Source: Formicarius rufipectus
Taxonomy: Eukaryota; Chordata; Aves; Passeriformes; Formicariidae
Direction: 5' to 3'
DNA: 64,000 nucleotides
Assembly: GCA_013399695.1 (NCBI GenBank)
Contig: VXAU01004370.1
Coordinates: 480,598-544,597 of the forward strand
Part shown: positions 33,399-45,200 of the stretch, piece by piece
How the letters are laid out: each line of letters begins with the position of its first letter
Position numbering within the stretch: position 1 is the first letter of the stretch
Program-made: the position numbers and the translations under genes
The notes under the pieces: model-generated
The model's input: the letters and a program-made list of their open reading frames with translations, nothing else
What the model was told of the DNA's origin: nothing
Database searches by the model: none

Positions 33399-35090
33399 GT
33401 GAGCGGGGGATGCCGCGGGCGGGGGAGCGGTGCGGTGCCGGCCCCCGCCCGCCCCCTGAGGCGCTGAGCGCGGTGCTCGCCTGTCCCCTAGGCTTGCTTC
33501 GCCTCCCTGGTGAGCCAGGACTACGTGAACGGCACGGACCAGGAGGAGATCCGCACCGGTGAGCCCGGGGAGGGGCGGCCTGCCTTCCTTCCCTCCCCTC
33601 CCCTTGCTGCAGTTGGTGTTGCCCCGGGGAAGGGCTCGGGGATTCCGAGGGGTTTGGTTGCCCCGGGCCGGTTTCGTGAGGCAGGAATGGGGGGAGGGGA
33701 CGGGCTGGGCCGCTACGGTGCGGTGCCTTAAGGCTTGAGGGACTCATCTCCGTGGAGGAGGGATAGACACGGAACTGGTTCGAACTGGAGGCTGGAAAGC
33801 GGCCCTTGACTACTGCTCAGAAGTGTACTTGTCCCGGAACGTTTTTTGAAGCTTGACTCTGAAGTGCTGTTTCGAAAATGGCATAAATACTTTTGAAAAC
33901 TCCGGTGTGAATATTGGATCCTGGGATAGAACAGCTTTTATTACTAAACCGGTATTGAGTAATACAGGAAGGCAATATATGCTCCTCAATATGTTCATAT
34001 TTGAGAACTCTCCATTGAGCTTGTTGCTTGGGTACGCAGAATTGTTTTCTTTGTTCAGCCAATTTCCATGGATTATTTTATTACTCCTTGTCTGTGGCCA
34101 GAAATGTAATAAAAGTTGGGAGGAAGTGGTGGTGCCTTGCACCTTTAAAAGAAGTTCTGAAAGTTTGCAAAGCAGTGTCTTATATGGAGATTTAAAGCAC
34201 ATCCTGGTTTTATATATATGTAATTTTCAAATATACTGAAGGTTTTTCTCTCCAGAAAGTAATGTAACAAGTTTCTTTAATAGCATGTAGACTACTACCA
34301 TTATCTTCTTTTTTTTTGGAATCTGCTCTTCCTATTTTGTTACTGTATGTTTAGGTGTTGATCAGTGCATCCAAAAGTTTCTGGATGTTGCAAGACAAAC
34401 TGAATGCTTTTTTCTGCAAAAAAGATTGCAGCTATCAGTCCAGAAACCAGAACAAGTAATTAAAGAGGTATGTTTAAATTAATTCACCCATCTTGTGCTA
34501 GGTCAGATAAGCTAGTCACTTTGCTCACATTAATTTTGGGTTTCTCAATGTGATGCTGTACCTTAAGTTGGTAGAACTTGACTGTTAACTCTTACGTGAA
34601 CCTGGAGAAGCTGGATGCCTGCTGCTCTGTGGAGTATTGGAAACCAGCTGGTAGTTTCATTGGAACAAATAAAACCAGTTAGATTTTGGTGGAGGTACCG
34701 ATCTCTGAAATATGTGATTTAGTGGAATGGCACTATTGCATTCGCAGTGCTCTCCCTCTCTTTCCTTAGACACTTTTCCATTATTCCACTTTTTCACTGT
34801 AAGATCTGCTTGAAAATGACATACTCGTTATGTGAGATGGTTACTCCTATGAGTACTGCATATCTACTGATACACTTTTTTTTCATCCATAGGATGTTTC
34901 AGAATTAAGAAATGAACTGCAGAGAAAAGAAGCATTAATTCAGAAGCATTTGAGTAAACTGCGACACTGGCAACAGGTCCTGGAAGACATCAGTGTACAG
35001 CACAAAAAGCCTGCAGAAATGCCTCAAGGCCCCTTAGCTTACCTGGAACAAGCATCTGCAAATATTCCTGCTCCAATGAAGCAAACATAA
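33252..35090 (+). CDS. MED28: Mediator complex subunit 28, complete, 4 exons, 174 aa
   Basis: MED28 is a subunit of the Mediator head module, which links transcription factors to RNA polymerase II; it has also been described as an actin-cortex-associated protein (magicin). Exons 33252-33398, 33492-33558, 34355-34467 and 34893-35090 join in frame to 174 residues (human 178 from memory). The N-terminus is a disordered Pro/Gly stretch (residues 13-33). The conserved core begins [20 protein letters not shown]. It continues as two long helices with coiled-coil character (about 80-150) and ends [10 protein letters not shown]. Introns are 93 bp, 796 bp and 425 bp, all GT-AG. The gene follows LAP3 on the same strand and is convergent with FAM184B. 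Confidence 0.98.
33492..33558 (+). CDS. MED28: MED28 exon 2 (residues 50-71, part of 72)
   Basis: Encodes [20 protein letters not shown]. Acceptor CCCTAG, donor GTGAGC. Confidence 0.97.
34355..34467 (+). CDS. MED28: MED28 exon 3 (end of 72 to 109)
   Basis: Encodes [20 protein letters not shown] and [11 protein letters not shown]. Acceptor TTTAG, donor GTATGT. Confidence 0.97.
34893..35090 (+). CDS. MED28: MED28 exon 4 (residues 110-174)
   Basis: Encodes [35 protein letters not shown] and the conserved tail. Stop TAA at 35088-35090. Confidence 0.97.
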   Translation, partial: DVSELRNELQRKEALIQKHLSKLRHWQQVLEDISVQHKKPAEMPQGPLAYLEQASANIPAPMKQT

Positions 35091-36160
35091 TGTTCAACTT
35101 TGCACAGCTCAGTATTTTCAACAGTGCAAAGCAGTGGTGTTCTTACTTTATATGATTTTTGTATAATGTAATTTGTACTACACATATAAATAGTTAAGAT
35201 AATTAACCCAAATAAATTATCTTCTTTTTTTTTTTTTTTTTCCCAAAAATATGGACTGGCTGTATATTTCAGACTGCTGGTTGCACAATTCCCTGCCTTC
35301 CACAATCATTGATGAGTTAATTACCTGAGGGTTAATTTCTTTATGGGTGTCTTTCCTCCCAACAATGAGTTAGCATGATCTGACAAATGTAGTCATTCCT
35401 CCATTTTGCATTTAGGTGGGCATGAAAGGTAGTGTCTGCAGTTCCCATCACTCTGGAATTCAATGTATCAATCTGACTCACTTCAGCATAACACAGCACT
35501 CTTGAAAAACAGTGAAATGAATAATTTACAAGCTTTAATGTTCATACTTATACATCATCCTAATTTATCAAGCTGATATGTGTATTGAAGCGCAGTGGGA
35601 ACATTATATTGCAATGCTGACTATATAAACAGTTGATTAAGCAAACCAGAAATTATTTCCAAACCAGCCTGCTATAAATATGCTATTCTTAAAGGTACAC
35701 CATATGCTGTACAGCTTAAAATTAGTTTAACAAAAAAAAAAAACCTTCAAAATTATTATATGCAAAACTTACTTTAAACAGCTGATGAATCAAATGTAAA
35801 ACTGTACAGAAGTAAGATCTTTCTTCAGCTGGTGCCAGATTGATAGGCTGTATCAGAGTCCAAACTGCATATTTAATGACATTTTGGAGTGGTAGAATCT
35901 CTTGATTACAAGAAGTCTTTTCACATAACACTACCCAGAATTTTACTTTTTCTTAATTTTTTACAGAGGTTGTAAAAAAATGCATTTTTCTGAAATCCAT
36001 GCCTATAACTCCATAGTTATTAGGCGTAAGAGAGTGCAGGTGTTCCCAATTTCTTACTTAGAAATTTTTTCTTCTTTTCTTAAATCATATATTGGATTAT
36101 CATTCCCTAAAAGAAAACAGGAATGACTTTTCTAGCAATTCTGAGAAGTATGGAAATACT
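35091..36160. other. Tail-to-tail region MED28 / FAM184B
   Basis: Contains the 3' untranslated regions of the two convergent genes. No clear AATAAA for FAM184B was found on the minus strand; an ATTAAA variant lies at 35539-35534. No gene is seen. Confidence 0.55.
35211..35216 (+). terminator. Candidate MED28 polyadenylation signal
   Basis: AATAAA lies 120 bp after the stop and is followed by a T-rich stretch at about 35225-35242. This is the usual arrangement of signal and downstream element. Confidence 0.6.
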
Positions 36161-36251
36161 TTAAAATGAAAAGTACTTTGTAAACCATTCTTGATGCTGA
36201 AGGTCTTGTTTTTTATCATCTTTGGTTTGTGGTGGTTCACTGTCATGTGTC
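36161..36251 (-). CDS. FAM184B: FAM184B last coding exon
   Basis: Encodes THDSEPPQTK and the conserved terminus HQEWFTKYFSF, then TAA at 36163-36161. Acceptor TGCACAG. Confidence 0.95.
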
Positions 36252-39200
36252 CTGTGCAAACAAATAAGCATTAGCATGACTTGCATAGTTACAACCCTAT
36301 CAATATGTAATACCTTTTTTCCCAGAAAAACTCACAAGCCTATGAATGGTTCTGTGCTCACATGAATAGATGAGGCCAAAAGGTGCCAGCTACAATTTCT
36401 AGAGGGATCTGTGTAAGCCAGGTAACTGGAATAGCAGCACTGGTTGTAACACCAAAGTGTGAGGCAGAGCTAAACAGCTATGGAGAAATGTTTGAACATA
36501 ATTCTTAACTTGACATCTTGAAAAATAAAAGGATACTTCAAGAATAAGTCTTGAAAATCAGGGAACCGCAGCTGCAATTCACTCTTCAAAAAATGAAATA
36601 CGACTTACACATTGAAAATGTCGGGTAAAGGTTTTATTTGAAAGATTTATCTGTGTTAACTGGCACTTATAATCAATCCTGTTACACAGTCCCTGATTTT
36701 CCATCATTCAGGATTTTTTTTTAACAAATGATAGCAAATAGGACTTAAGATTGACTCATCTAAAAGAGTTAAGTAAGTAGCAGCCAAGCTATCCTCAGTC
36801 TCCTTATACATTTGTTTCCCTTTAAAAGAGAAATCTGATTTGCCTTGGCAGTCATCTGGCATGACACAGCATATTTTTTTCTTTTAGATATGGGAATTGC
36901 CAAACTGGATCCAAGCCTGTGTCCCAGGTTATTGTTTTTGTTGGCAGTCAGCACCATCTGCCCTCAAGGAAAGAACTGTAACACACAATTTATAGGATAA
37001 CTAATCTCCACCAGGAGATAGGTGAGAAGACTGGATTTTGTCCTGAAATACAGTGGTAGGAGGGTTTGTTTGGGTGTTTTTTTATATTTATCATTATAAC
37101 TATGGTAGCTACATATATTTTTTATTATTTCTTGAAGATAGAGTTTGGTCATGTTTATAAAACACCAAACGTTCAAATAACCCATAAATTTGAAGAATGC
37201 ATGCTGTTCAGAGAGAAAACCAGTCTGCTGATCAATTTCTAAGTCTCTAAACCCTTTGCAAAGTGGTTAACTTGGATTCATTGAAATACCTCCTAAAATA
37301 AAAATGTCATTTATAGCTACTAAGTGCAAGGTGAAGAAACAAAAATAAGAAGACACATCCTTAACAGAACCACTGATAGATGCCCAAAGTTTTAAGCAGC
37401 CATGTTCACTATTAACTGCATTCTTAATTAAATACTTGCAACGCCTCTTTTGTTCCAGAAGAGGTTGCAAGCATAAACTCTGCAGTACAGTTCTGGGTCT
37501 GTCTGCAGAGCACTCAACACATGGTGTTCACTGCACTGCAGGAATCTTACATCACTATGTATTTTCAAATGTCTAATGTATTTGAATTGCCTTCAAGATT
37601 CTGAACGTGAATTAATTCATCTTATAAAATGGACAAATACCTTGTGGCAGGATTGCTGTCTGAGGACTGTGCTGATGGAGAGCCCACCCTGAGGCAGCCA
37701 GGAGTCCGGTCTAAGCTTGTAGATTTTGTTATTTGAGGAGCACTTCTTTTTGATCTCAAGTCACAGCTCAAAAAGCTCTTTGCATAGGAAGCTAAATTCG
37801 GAACACTGATAACACGACTGGGCACCTCAGCCGTTTTCTTCTGCTGCTTTTTATTGTAACAGAAAATTTAATTACATATACATTTTCAATTTATACTATA
37901 AAACCTCAACAATACATCATTCCCAAATGTCTTGTGAAGAACATTCAATAGGAAGATTCCCATCTACAGGTGTTTAAAATAAATTCTCAGGGTATGCTGT
38001 GAGGATCCATGGATTTGGTCTTGTCCAATTAAAGCAACTGGTGTATTTGACCTATAGGTTTTAAACACATCAAGGTGCTTTCAATTTCCTCTCTTTTAAT
38101 GGCTATTTTTAGACTGTATCATGCAGGGGAGCTGGAATGACAAAGGGCAAATACCAAACAACCCAAACAGATTTGTAATTTTCCTTGATGCATGCAGTAT
38201 CCCGATTAGCAACCCCAAATCTGCAAGCAATGGCTGTGCTTACCCCTAGGAAGACTTATGTCTTTGGAATTCTAGTCTTCTGTATTGGCTTAAACACCTA
38301 TCACTTCATTGCAATACATATTTGTACTGAATTTATGGTATACTCAAAACCTGACTGTAGGTTGGCTTACTGGAAAGAATTCAACTGAGTAACATTATAA
38401 TAAAAATTAATAGCACATTTATTGTCCAAATCACCTGTATGATTCACATAGTAATAAAATTTGATAATTTGTGATTATAATCACATTGACCCATCTTACC
38501 TTGATGGAAGGAGTCAAGCCTGCTGTATTAGGGTTGAAAGAAAATGACCGATTCCTGGAAGAGTCAGTGTGGGCTGAAAGTGGATACTGACATTTTCTTC
38601 CTTCCTGAGGGGAAAGAAAATTACATGTATAGAAACATGTATTTGTTGGAAACTGGTATGGAAACATACATTTGTCAAAGTATTCCAGAACAGAAAGAAG
38701 CAACTAGTCCGGGGCAATGTGTGAAACAGACTCCAGAATATTTATGTGCATATAAAAGGCAGTCTTACCACCAGCTGCTTGATGATCTCTTCTCTCTCAC
38801 TTAATTTGTCTTGCAGACAGTTTATAAGGTGTGTATCTTCTGACCTGGACTCCCACTTTCTTGACTTTTCTTCTAATTCTTTAAGTCTGTACCAAAGAAA
38901 ATGCAGACTGGAAAAAAACTTTCTCAGATCATGTTCAACAGATACCTGGGCTGTACTCTGCCCTAAGATCCAAGCCTAAAATACAGGGGCATAGTGAGAC
39001 CTTTCTGATAGAACAGCATTATTTATTTATTTATTTATTTAAATGGGCATCAGTACACAGTTTACATAGGAATACAGAATGTTGTGGAGTTCCAAAATAA
39101 ATTACCAGCAGGGTTAATCCATAACACCTGTCCAGGGTAAAATCCAGCCTCTGGAGTAAAATACTAACAAGCTTGCACATCACATGGCTAATCTAGTTTC

Positions 39201-42200
39201 CTTAAGAAAAAAAATCTGTGTCACAATATCTATACATATCTGTATTCATCTTTTTGTTCTCTCTTCTGTTCAGATAACCTTAGAATCCTCAGAAATACTC
39301 AATTCCTATAATTTTCATGAAGAGAAGCTTGGATATACATGCTGCTCTTAATGAACCCTCTTAAGTCAAAACCTGTAGCCTGAGTTCAGCTTTTTAAATT
39401 CCTTAATCGGGGGAAAAGATTCAAATGTGGATTACATTCTTAGATATGGTGTGGACACATACATTTGATTGATCCATGAGAAGACAAGTCATTATTTCAT
39501 CAGCCAAGTTCATGAATTTTGCTGTTTGAGAAACTGAATGCTATGAAGTTCACCTGGACACATACTGAGGGAATGTACTACAGAATATAAACCACCATTT
39601 TGTGGTTGGGGTTTTTTTGTGTGTAGGTAAGCAGTTTTTAGAAGACCACCCTCCAATCTTACCATGTTAGAGTTATCTCAGAGTTTAAATAAAAAGATAA
39701 ATCTTAACATCTGAAAGGCTTGAGGCCTGCTTACATGCAAGCTCTCTTTTCTGGACTTCTGCCATGCAGTTGGGATAAGGGTAAAGGACAGGGGATATAT
39801 AATCACAGGGATTATTTTGGAGGGGCCTCTCCTGTACGAATTGAAGCACCACAGACCTACTTGATTCCACAGGGGTTTGCAAAGTGCATTTATTTACATG
39901 AGTTAGTAGGGGCGGTCCTGGGAAGTTTTCAATGGAGTGAGAATGAGCAAGAGCTTCTTAACCTCAAAGATGCTGCTCTGCTGAACAAAATTAAGTACAA
40001 GATCATGGATCAAGCCCTCTGGTATCAGCTTTGATGAAGATGATTTTACAATTCATAAAATTGCTGGATGCTACATGCAAGTTTTAATTTAGCATTATAC
40101 AAGTTCATGTATAGTGCTTTAGATTAAACAGTATTCAGAATGTATTACAGTGTAACTGGGTCCTTTTGGTTTGCAAAGACAATACCTATACACTTCTATT
40201 TCAATCCATATAATATTCTATGTATGATTAATACAGATATTATACACACTAAGAATAATGAATTCAAATAGAACTCATTGCCTGCATGAGCCAGAGTTCA
40301 TTTAAATTACTTACACAGTTTCTAAGGAGAAAATCTTTGCTTGGAGATGTGCCTGAGTGCTGCTGAAATCAGATAGTATGTTTTCAGTTTCCTTCCGGTG
40401 ATCTTGTTTCAGTGTGTCCAGTTCTTTTTTATGCTTGATATTGAGGTCTTCTACCAGCAGCCTTCCATTGGTATTAAAATATGTCTGAATTCTCATGTTC
40501 CAATACTAGTTTATTATCATTGACCAAAGCATGCATTTTTGAGGTTTTCTATTGACTGCAAAGGTAGTTAAGTGGGCACAGAGCTGGCTTCTCCCTACAG
40601 ATTTGACTTAGACATTTTGGTAGCGATCTGAGCAGAACCACTCTAACACTGAGGAAGAGGAAAATTAGTTTGAAAAGTACTTCACCTTTGCCCTTCAGGA
40701 AATTGAAGGTCTATTTCATATAATGATGCTACTGGTATTCTGTCCAGGGTTAGTTTGTGCATTAATCTTAATGATAAAACAAAACAATAAAGTACCATAG
40801 GAACTCACTTGTATTAAGCAAAATCGTGTTGCAATCCCTGGGATTTTAACGTGAGGCTCTGATGATACATTTCATTGCATTGTGGCACCAGAAACATTTC
40901 ATACTGCCTACTGTCATCCTAAAACTGGTCTTAGTTTGTTGTTTTGGGTTTTTTGTTTGTTTGGTTGGTTTTTTAACTAAAGGTAAGAAATATTGTAACA
41001 ACACCTTTAACTGTAACATTTATGTTCATCAGACAATATATTTTGAAAGATACTGCTTTGTGATTAACATCATGAAATGAAAACTAAAAAATGCTTGATG
41101 TTTTTTCAAGTCAAACCATAGCATTGTATTCTGATACCAACTCCAAAAGCAACAGACATCTATTGAAGAATCAGTTTGTTGTCTTTTGTTTGGCAATGCT
41201 TTGTTAAACCTTTGAGAAATTTTTTTATTAACTCAGTGGAGAGTCCATATTCTATTGTGGCCAAAAAGCCCATGAAAGGTTTCTACCCTTGAAATTAGAG
41301 CACAGCTATGCAAGTGACTGATTTGGCACTTGGCATAAAATAAGAAGCAGAAGAATAAGGGTTAAAAAGGGAGCAGAATCCCTGAAATAGATTGCTGGGG
41401 TAGAATAAAAGTTCTCCTTCAGATAGCCATTTTGTGATTTGTCCCCTCTTTCTATAAAAACACCTTTGCTCTCATCCTAATCCTTGCAAAAACTTAATGG
41501 GAGGCAGAAATCACACAGTTCAAGAGAAGGGAAGTGTGAATTATCACTTCAAGCAGATTACTGGTTTCACTTATTTGACAACAGTAGGACTAGTAATCTT
41601 AAATAATTTGTTATAAAAATTTGCTACATGCAAACAACAAGCTACTATCAGCTTTCAAATCAGAAAACACTATATGGCATAAGACAGGGTCACACTTGTT
41701 AAAGTAACAGTAACAATAGCACTTATTTATATGCACTCACAGATTTAACTATTCCCCTACACAAACTATTATCCTGCAAAACCAAAACAAGAGCTGTAAT
41801 TTAATGTTCCAGGTCTTCCATGGGTTAATTTCAGAGCAGCCTGTAGCAGGTGCCTGGGCCCATTTCAGCTCTTTGGTCCTACCTCCTCTTATCTGAAGGG
41901 TTTCTGCTTACATAATTTCCATTAATGCTTCCTTCTCAAATACTTACTGTAGAAAAGCTACACCATTTATTCCCCCATAAAGAAAACTCTCCAGCCCAGC
42001 AGCCTCAGCATTTGAGGCCTTTTAGACCTCATCACTGACATGTGAATAATTCCTCTCTTCCTGAACAGAGGCTCTAAATTCCTTCAAGGTAGCTGGAGGG
42101 CTCTGATGAAACTCTCTAGTTTGCAATTCTTTCTGTTGATCTGGCTTCAAAAGCTTGAAATGAAATTCACTTTGAAGTAACTCTCCAAAGAGTGCAAGGG

Positions 42201-45200
42201 CAAAAAAAAAAAAAAAAAGGGTTGCTCATTCTTTAAATATCTGCTGACTGGTAGACAGGAATGGAATTACTCTGGCCACTCTGATAGTCTGCAGAGACAT
42301 TCAGTGCTTTTTTTTCTAAACTATATGGGACATAATTTTAAAGATTCCTTTAAGGGCATACTTTTCAGAAATCCTTTTATATACACAGCTTTTGTAGTTA
42401 GGGGCATACATTCTACACCATTGCAAAAATGAACTGAAAGGTACCCAGACACCAGATTCCTCAGTCTCTCTAAAGAGAGAATGTTTTAAGTATGTTCATC
42501 CAGAAATTTCAAAGGATTCAAAACCATACAAATGCAGTAGGCAGTGAATCCAGTCTTGTCTCCCATGTAATCTGCACCAGAAGTTTAGGTTGGACATTAA
42601 GAACTTCTTCACAGAAAGGGTAATTAGACATTGGAATGGACTGTCCAGGGAGGTGGTGAAGTCACTGTCCCTGAAGGCACTCAGTGCCATGGTCCAGTTG
42701 ACATGGTTGTGTTTGGTCATAGGTTGGACTTGGTGATCTCAGAGGTCTTTTCCAAACTAACAGATTCTGTGATTCTGCACTTTTTCTATACACAAATGGG
42801 AAGACTGCTTCTACTGCAATGAACCACATGTGCTGAGCCTGTGACTACACTAACAAGATGTGGACTATCTTGTACAAGACAGCCAAGTCTACAAGTCATC
42901 TTGCCCTTCCTGTGCCCTGACAGCATCTCACAGCTCCAGGCTCCCATCAGTCCAGAGGTGCTGTCAGTGTCCACCGTCACTGCCCTTACTGCCCCAGTGC
43001 AAAGCTGACTGCTACAGCCAAAGCAAACTCTTATGGAGTATACAGAGCATTCTCAAGTGTGCCCTGTGGAGCTAACACTGGTATCAGTTACAGAGAATAC
43101 CTATAAAAAACTGATACCTATTCTCAGAGACTTCTCTTTTTTTAATAGTTCTTGGGTGAGTTTGGGATTTATGTCTTCCAGTGCCTTTCTGGCACTGACA
43201 TTATGCAGACTTTCTCAGGTTGCTCCTGTGGGGATACGTATTTTTCTGTGACACATAATGAACAATTAGTTCAAATGCTTCTGTTATGCCTGGAGGGAAA
43301 TGTGAAATGCTTTTACAAAAGTCCTAGCCTCTAAAATTAGTACTTTAGAAAGGAAAAATTCTGACATGCGTTAAACTTAGAACACCTCTGATGCTGACAT
43401 TGTTATTTAATCTCCAGATAGCACTGTCAAGTGTGAATTTAAGGCAAACCTTCTGTGCTGTTTTTCTCTATCCTGAAGCTGTGCAGCTTCTTGCTTCTGT
43501 GACTCCAACTCAGCACTGAGTAGCTCCATTGTGTCCTTCAAAAGTAAATTCTCTTTCTTGAGTTCAGAAATTTCACTCTCACATTTTTCCAGTTCATCAT
43601 GAAGAGATCTAATCTGGCTTTGACTACTTCCTTCCTAAGAAAAAGGCCAAATTTAGTTATTCACAGAATCTAATTTTTAAATGTTAAGATCTTGCTAGAA
43701 TCGTGTGCATTGAATTTTTGTGGTCTGATTTTTCATTATGCTATGTGCAAGAGAAAACCTGTGGTCAAAACGTCTTGAATATATTTTATAGTCTCCATAG
43801 AATTTATTTTACAGTAACGTTCATTTATTTCTGTTGTAGATTCTGATCTTTAAATGGGAAAAAAAAAAAAAGCCTGCCTGTAGGGAAAAATCATAAACAA
43901 TGCTAAAATTTAAAGTGAGACATAAGGGAAGGAAATCCATTCCATTTCTGTAAGAGACTGTACACTTTTATTATCCCTAACAAGAGAAATTTGATACTAC
44001 TGCTTTTGCTAAACACAACATGGCAATGAAGTAGGAACTGGTCTCTTGCCTGTTGCTTCTTCAGTGTCCTCACACTCCTCAGTTCCATTTGTAGTTCTTC
44101 TACTTGTTTCTTGAGGTTAGTGCATGATGTCTGTTGCTCAGAGAGTTCCATCCTTAGTGTTCCTAGTGACAACCAGATAGACAATCACTTAGGCAGTCAG
44201 AGGCCATGTGGATGGGGAAGACTGATATAGGCAATGTGGATGAAAACATTAACACATTACATTTTGCTTTGTTCCTCAAGTTCTTTCCCATTAAGCATAA
44301 TGCCTCTTATTACTGAGATGTAACTCAATTGAGCAATAGTAACATGATGATGAGCTACAGTAACAATGATTCAATGTCAGAATCATAGAAGTAATTCCAT
44401 GGTAGTTGTATTGCAGACTACACCACTGGAATTGCTTCTTCTGGAGCACCCCTGAACTTCCCAGTTAAGACTACTGGTGTTTTACAGAGGGCCATAAGGC
44501 AGACTGAGGAGAGTTCTGGTTGTTAGAGTAGTAAAACACTTCTGTAAGCTTACCTGTCACGTACTGCAACTTTTATGTATATTGGGTAAAATTTTCAGGA
44601 TCAATCAAGTACAAGGAGAAAGAAGCTTTTCTCTCTCTCTGTTGTCTCCCTACAATTATTCTTGAAGAGGAACAGAATCTGTCTATTGAACATAATAAAA
44701 AAGAAATCTTTCTAGTGAATTTGAATTACTAAAATGCAAGAAGAGAATCCAGTTTGTACTGAAAATGCTTTCAAATTATTCTTCAATTAAAAAAAAACAC
44801 CCTAACTTTTATACATTAGCTTTAATAAGATGAGATTAACCTGAGATTAACATCTTCCTAATGCAGTGTTCTGTTTAGTTCCGAACGGTTTAGGGCCCTT
44901 TCAAAACTGACTAAACAATACATAGGAAGCCACTGATCTCCACTGCTGACCTCAATAAAACAGACCTGAACATATAATAATTCCTCTTATCATAGAAAAA
45001 AGTAAGTTCATATACACTAACTACATTTTTTCCAATTTAATACACCTGATAATGCATACTTGAATGTTGTACAGCAGACTATGCTCTCAGCAACTCTGCT
45101 GCTGACAGCTGAGGGCCAGGTTAACAAGGAATACTAAGTCTGTATTGTTGAAATTGCAGGGTGTGAGAAAGGAGATTCAAAAAGACCTGAGTTCCCAGCA

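Larger units (their letters stand above)
33010..33720. promoter_or_regulatory. CpG island and promoter of MED28
   Basis: CpG-dense sequence spans the end of the CR1, exons 1-2 and the start of intron 2. A GCGCATGCGC palindrome (NRF1-type core) lies at 33232-33241, just before the start codon. The start itself reads GCCATGGCGG, a strong Kozak context and also a YY1-like motif. Confidence 0.7.

Noticed and set aside
32992..33747. Open frames up to 179 codons around the MED28 start
   Set aside because: Other frames of the MED28 CpG island and the CR1.
39720..40034. 104-codon plus-strand open frame in a FAM184B intron
   Set aside because: No recognisable domain. It could be part of an old mobile element, but nothing in it supports that.
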